Below are positions 62,249 to 64,000 of a stretch of DNA of 64,000 nucleotides, in pieces. The notes beneath the pieces are model-generated. The model saw only the letters and a program-made list of their open reading frames with translations. It made no database searches and was not told the origin of the DNA. The DNA is from Mucilaginibacter gossypiicola (GTDB lineage Bacteria > Bacteroidota > Bacteroidia > Sphingobacteriales > Sphingobacteriaceae), in assembly GCF_900110105.1 (NCBI RefSeq), contig NZ_FOCL01000004.1, forward strand, positions 466,495 to 530,494. Direction: 5' to 3'. Each line of letters starts with the position of its first letter. The first letter of the stretch is position 1. The translations under genes and the position numbers were made by a program.

Positions 62249-62986
62249 TCATTTATTGTTGCGGATCTTTCTTGTATTTCCGTTTAGGATAAGTTTGGCA
62301 CTGTCGGCAAGTTTGTAGCTTATATTGCTGAGGCTGTCATCCTTGATCCATAAACGGCTTTTGTTCCGGATATCGAGATTGGTTTTACCGAATTGGTTGC
62401 CTGTTTCAATAGATAGGTTTGAAGCGCTGCTACCGCTTTTGCCGATAATGGCATTTAATATATTGAACTTGTTGTTTTTTAGTAAGACGGTGGAGGCATG
62501 GTCCTGGATAATATCGAGTTTATTTCCGCTGAAACCGCTGATAGTAGTAACGCGCCAGTTGAAGTCTTGTGCGGCTACCGTATCTATAATTTGAGCATCA
62601 CCCGCCTTGTATTTTGCATCAGCGTAAAAGGCATCCAATTGCGGAAGGGATATGTACAAAACGTTTGGAGGTTGTACATTATGAAAGTTATCTTTAAACA
62701 CTGCACGTATAAAGAGCGAATCGTGCCGTTGCTCAATTTTCATAAACTCCATAGCTTGAGGGGCGGCAAGCACCTTGAACGGGCCTTTTTCAAGCATAAT
62801 GTTTATTGCTGTTGACGAACCGAGGTCAATAATTTTAAAGTTTTTGAAATTCAGGCTGCTGAAGCCATTGTAAGGGTTTTTGTACTCGCCTTTCAAATAT
62901 TCTGCTTTCAGCTGAAAGTCATAGATCCCCACTGAAACTATGAGTAGTAACACCGCGGTAAGTAAAAATTTATTGCTTGTTTTCAT
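62249..62986 (-). CDS. Membrane-anchored beta-repeat protein, GIN/DUF2807-like
   Basis: A 245-residue protein with an N-terminal signal anchor (LLTAVLLLIVSVGIYDF) and a beta-solenoid-like body (KIIDLGSSTAINIMLEKGPFKVLA, NVLYISLPQLDAFYADAKYKAG, TISGFSGNKLDIIQDHASTVLL). It resembles the head-GIN (DUF2807) group seen near Bacteroidota ABC and sigma operons, but the match is my impression and the function is unknown. It overlaps the GntR gene by 17 bp (62970-62986) and lies 17 nt before the ATPase gene, so the three are translationally linked. Confidence 0.75.
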   Translation of the reverse strand: MKTSNKFLLTAVLLLIVSVGIYDFQLKAEYLKGEYKNPYNGFSSLNFKNFKIIDLGSSTAINIMLEKGPFKVLAAPQAMEFMKIEQRHDSLFIRAVFKDNFHNVQPPNVLYISLPQLDAFYADAKYKAGDAQIIDTVAAQDFNWRVTTISGFSGNKLDIIQDHASTVLLKNNKFNILNAIIGKSGSSASNLSIETGNQFGKTNLDIRNKSRLWIKDDSLSNISYKLADSAKLILNGNTRKIRNNK

Positions 62987-63377
62987 CGTGGCTGGCCTGG
63001 TTTAGTTCATTATTTTGTTGTGCCTGAAAATTTTGATATTGCAGGCTGATCTCATCTATTGAAATACCCAACAGGTACATATTTTTAAAAAGTTCGGGCA
63101 GGTTTTGACGTACAAAGTTTTCTTTACGGTAAGCTTTTACTTTATCAAAACCGTCATCGGCCACAAATAAACCCAGGCCGCGTTTGTTATATATAATTTC
63201 GAGCCCCTGCAAAAATTCGTATGATCGCATAACCGTATTGGGGTTTACTTCCAGTTCTACAGCCATATCGCGTACCGATGGGATTTTTTGCCCGGCAGGC
63301 CATTTGCCCATCAGGATCTGATCGCTCACAAAAGCCGCTATCTGGAGGTATATCGCTTCGTTATCTTTAAATTCCAT
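62970..63377 (-). CDS. GntR/YtrA-type regulator
   Basis: A 135-residue short GntR regulator. The winged helix is present: AIYLQIAAFVSDQILMGKWPAGQKIPSVRDMAVELEVNPNTVMRSYEFLQGLEII followed by NKRGLGLFV. The C-terminal tail is short and without a large ligand domain, as in the YtrA group. Such regulators control ABC transport operons in response to envelope stress. It sits 12 nt after an ABC-2 permease gene and overlaps the next gene, so it is embedded in the operon it probably regulates. Confidence 0.92.
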   Translation of the reverse strand: MEFKDNEAIYLQIAAFVSDQILMGKWPAGQKIPSVRDMAVELEVNPNTVMRSYEFLQGLEIIYNKRGLGLFVADDGFDKVKAYRKENFVRQNLPELFKNMYLLGISIDEISLQYQNFQAQQNNELNQASHDENKQ

Positions 63378-63389
63378 TATCGTCTTTTT

Positions 63390-64000
63390 TTAAGCCTGTT
63401 TTTCCTTGAGTTTAAAATATGCCGCTATCCAAAACAGCAGTGATATAAGGGGGACTACAATAAAAACCCAGGCAGATTGCTGTGCATTTAAACCAACGGA
63501 GTAAAAGTTTATGCCATCCTGGAAATTCAGAAATGAAAAAGGCATTACCGGTTTGATAGGCCTGCCAACAATAAATCTTACAAATACAGTATTCACAAGG
63601 ATTAGCAGCGCATAAAAAATAAAGAAACTGAACCCTGTTTTTATGAAATGTAGTTTTTCGAACCGGATTGCTCCGTATAACGTGACGGAATGCAGGAATG
63701 AAAATAACATCATCACCAGCACAAATTTATCCTGAAACAACGACAGTATTTCACTTTGGTGCCCGGGCCAGGGTTTTAGATTCATCAGTATAAATAATAC
63801 CAGGTAAAAAACGCCTGTATAAACCAACAGAAATATAATGTACGAATAGATCCAGCTAACCATAAATTTCTCGAGTTGCGATGCAGGCAGGGTTAGTATC
63901 GGAATAGCCCTTCGTTTGTCGCCCAGGTCAGCAAAAATGGTGCTTGTAAATAATGGCCCTGCTATCAAAATAAGCACCCCGAATATGGCCATCTGAAAAC
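63390..64000 (-). CDS. ABC-2 type permease (5' partial)
   Basis: The last 200 or so residues of a membrane protein that runs past the window edge. It is rich in transmembrane helices (LILIAGPLFTSTIFADLGDKRRAIPILTLPAS, WIYSYIIFLLVYTGVFYLVLFILM, FFIFYALLILVNTVFVRFI, WVFIVVPLISLLFWIAAYFKL). The ADLGDKRRAIPILTLPAS stretch, with short hydrophobic loops around it, fits the ABC-2 permease pattern. The Met at 63992 is in frame with the edge and no stop lies between, so it is unlikely to be the true start. It is first in the visible part of the operon, 12 nt before the GntR gene. Confidence 0.75.
   Translation of the reverse strand, partial: FQMAIFGVLILIAGPLFTSTIFADLGDKRRAIPILTLPASQLEKFMVSWIYSYIIFLLVYTGVFYLVLFILMNLKPWPGHQSEILSLFQDKFVLVMMLFSFLHSVTLYGAIRFEKLHFIKTGFSFFIFYALLILVNTVFVRFIVGRPIKPVMPFSFLNFQDGINFYSVGLNAQQSAWVFIVVPLISLLFWIAAYFKLKEKQA

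Overview
The window looks like a chromosome segment of a Bacteroidota bacterium, most likely family Sphingobacteriaceae (Mucilaginibacter- or Pedobacter-like; the genus is a guess). The evidence is two SusC/SusD outer-membrane pairs, an ECF sigma/FecR/STN-SusC signalling set, a type IX secretion C-terminal domain, small DUF4097, DUF1543 and DUF3606 proteins typical of the phylum, and promoter elements of the Bacteroidota TAnnTTTG type instead of the E. coli -10 box. No tRNA, rRNA, CRISPR array, transposase or phage gene was seen.

Layout. 0-6 kb: uxuA, an unknown lipoprotein, an NTF2-like protein, then an operon of ECF sigma factor, HEAT-repeat anti-sigma factor and two DUF4097 proteins. 6.3-10.4 kb: an RRM RNA-binding protein, a FAD-linked aldonolactone/alditol oxidase, and a divergent CBM9-like/sugar MFS transporter pair. 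10.7-14.5 kb: small proteins (one a 36-residue membrane peptide) and DNA ligase D. 14.6-17.3 kb: a minus-strand group of an unknown protein, HD hydrolase, AraC regulator and DUF1543. 17.5-24.2 kb: exported MsrA/MsrB, class I aldolase, alginate lyase-like protein, M28 peptidase and a phytase-like esterase lipoprotein. 24.6-37.9 kb: a plus-strand nutrient locus of SusC, SusD, a giant VCBS/ASPIC lipoprotein, two DUF1080 (3-keto-glycoside hydrolase family) proteins and a beta-propeller fused to cytochrome c. 38.2-40.1 kb: an Fsr-like MFS exporter and its FadR-type GntR regulator.

40.3-48.8 kb: ECF sigma, FecR, STN-SusC and SusD, followed by a protein fusing a glycerophosphodiesterase-like domain to an alkaline phosphatase. 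48.9-50.8 kb: a T9SS-sorted surface protein. 51.5-56.3 kb: glpF-glpK-glpD with a divergent GlpR-type regulator. 56.5-64 kb: a LacI regulator and a minus-strand ABC operon whose largest member is an ABC-2 permease fused to an M1-peptidase-like domain that has lost its HExxH motif.

Two ideas tie the genes together. First, the GDPD/phosphatase fusion could release glycerol and phosphate from glycerophosphodiesters or lipid headgroups, and glpFKD a few kb away could take up and oxidise the glycerol. Second, the 24.6-37.9 kb locus has the parts expected for importing and processing oxidised (3-keto) glycosides.

Outside the genes, a family of palindromic elements with ATGTCATTGCGAG ends occurs five times, always between convergent genes. 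A separate nested hairpin element lies after msrB. Three regulator-operator pairings can be read from the sequence: a 13-bp inverted repeat around the glpD promoter, an identical 13-bp site upstream of both the GntR gene and its MFS neighbour, and an AATCGATT palindrome upstream of two starts in the SusC/DUF1080 locus.
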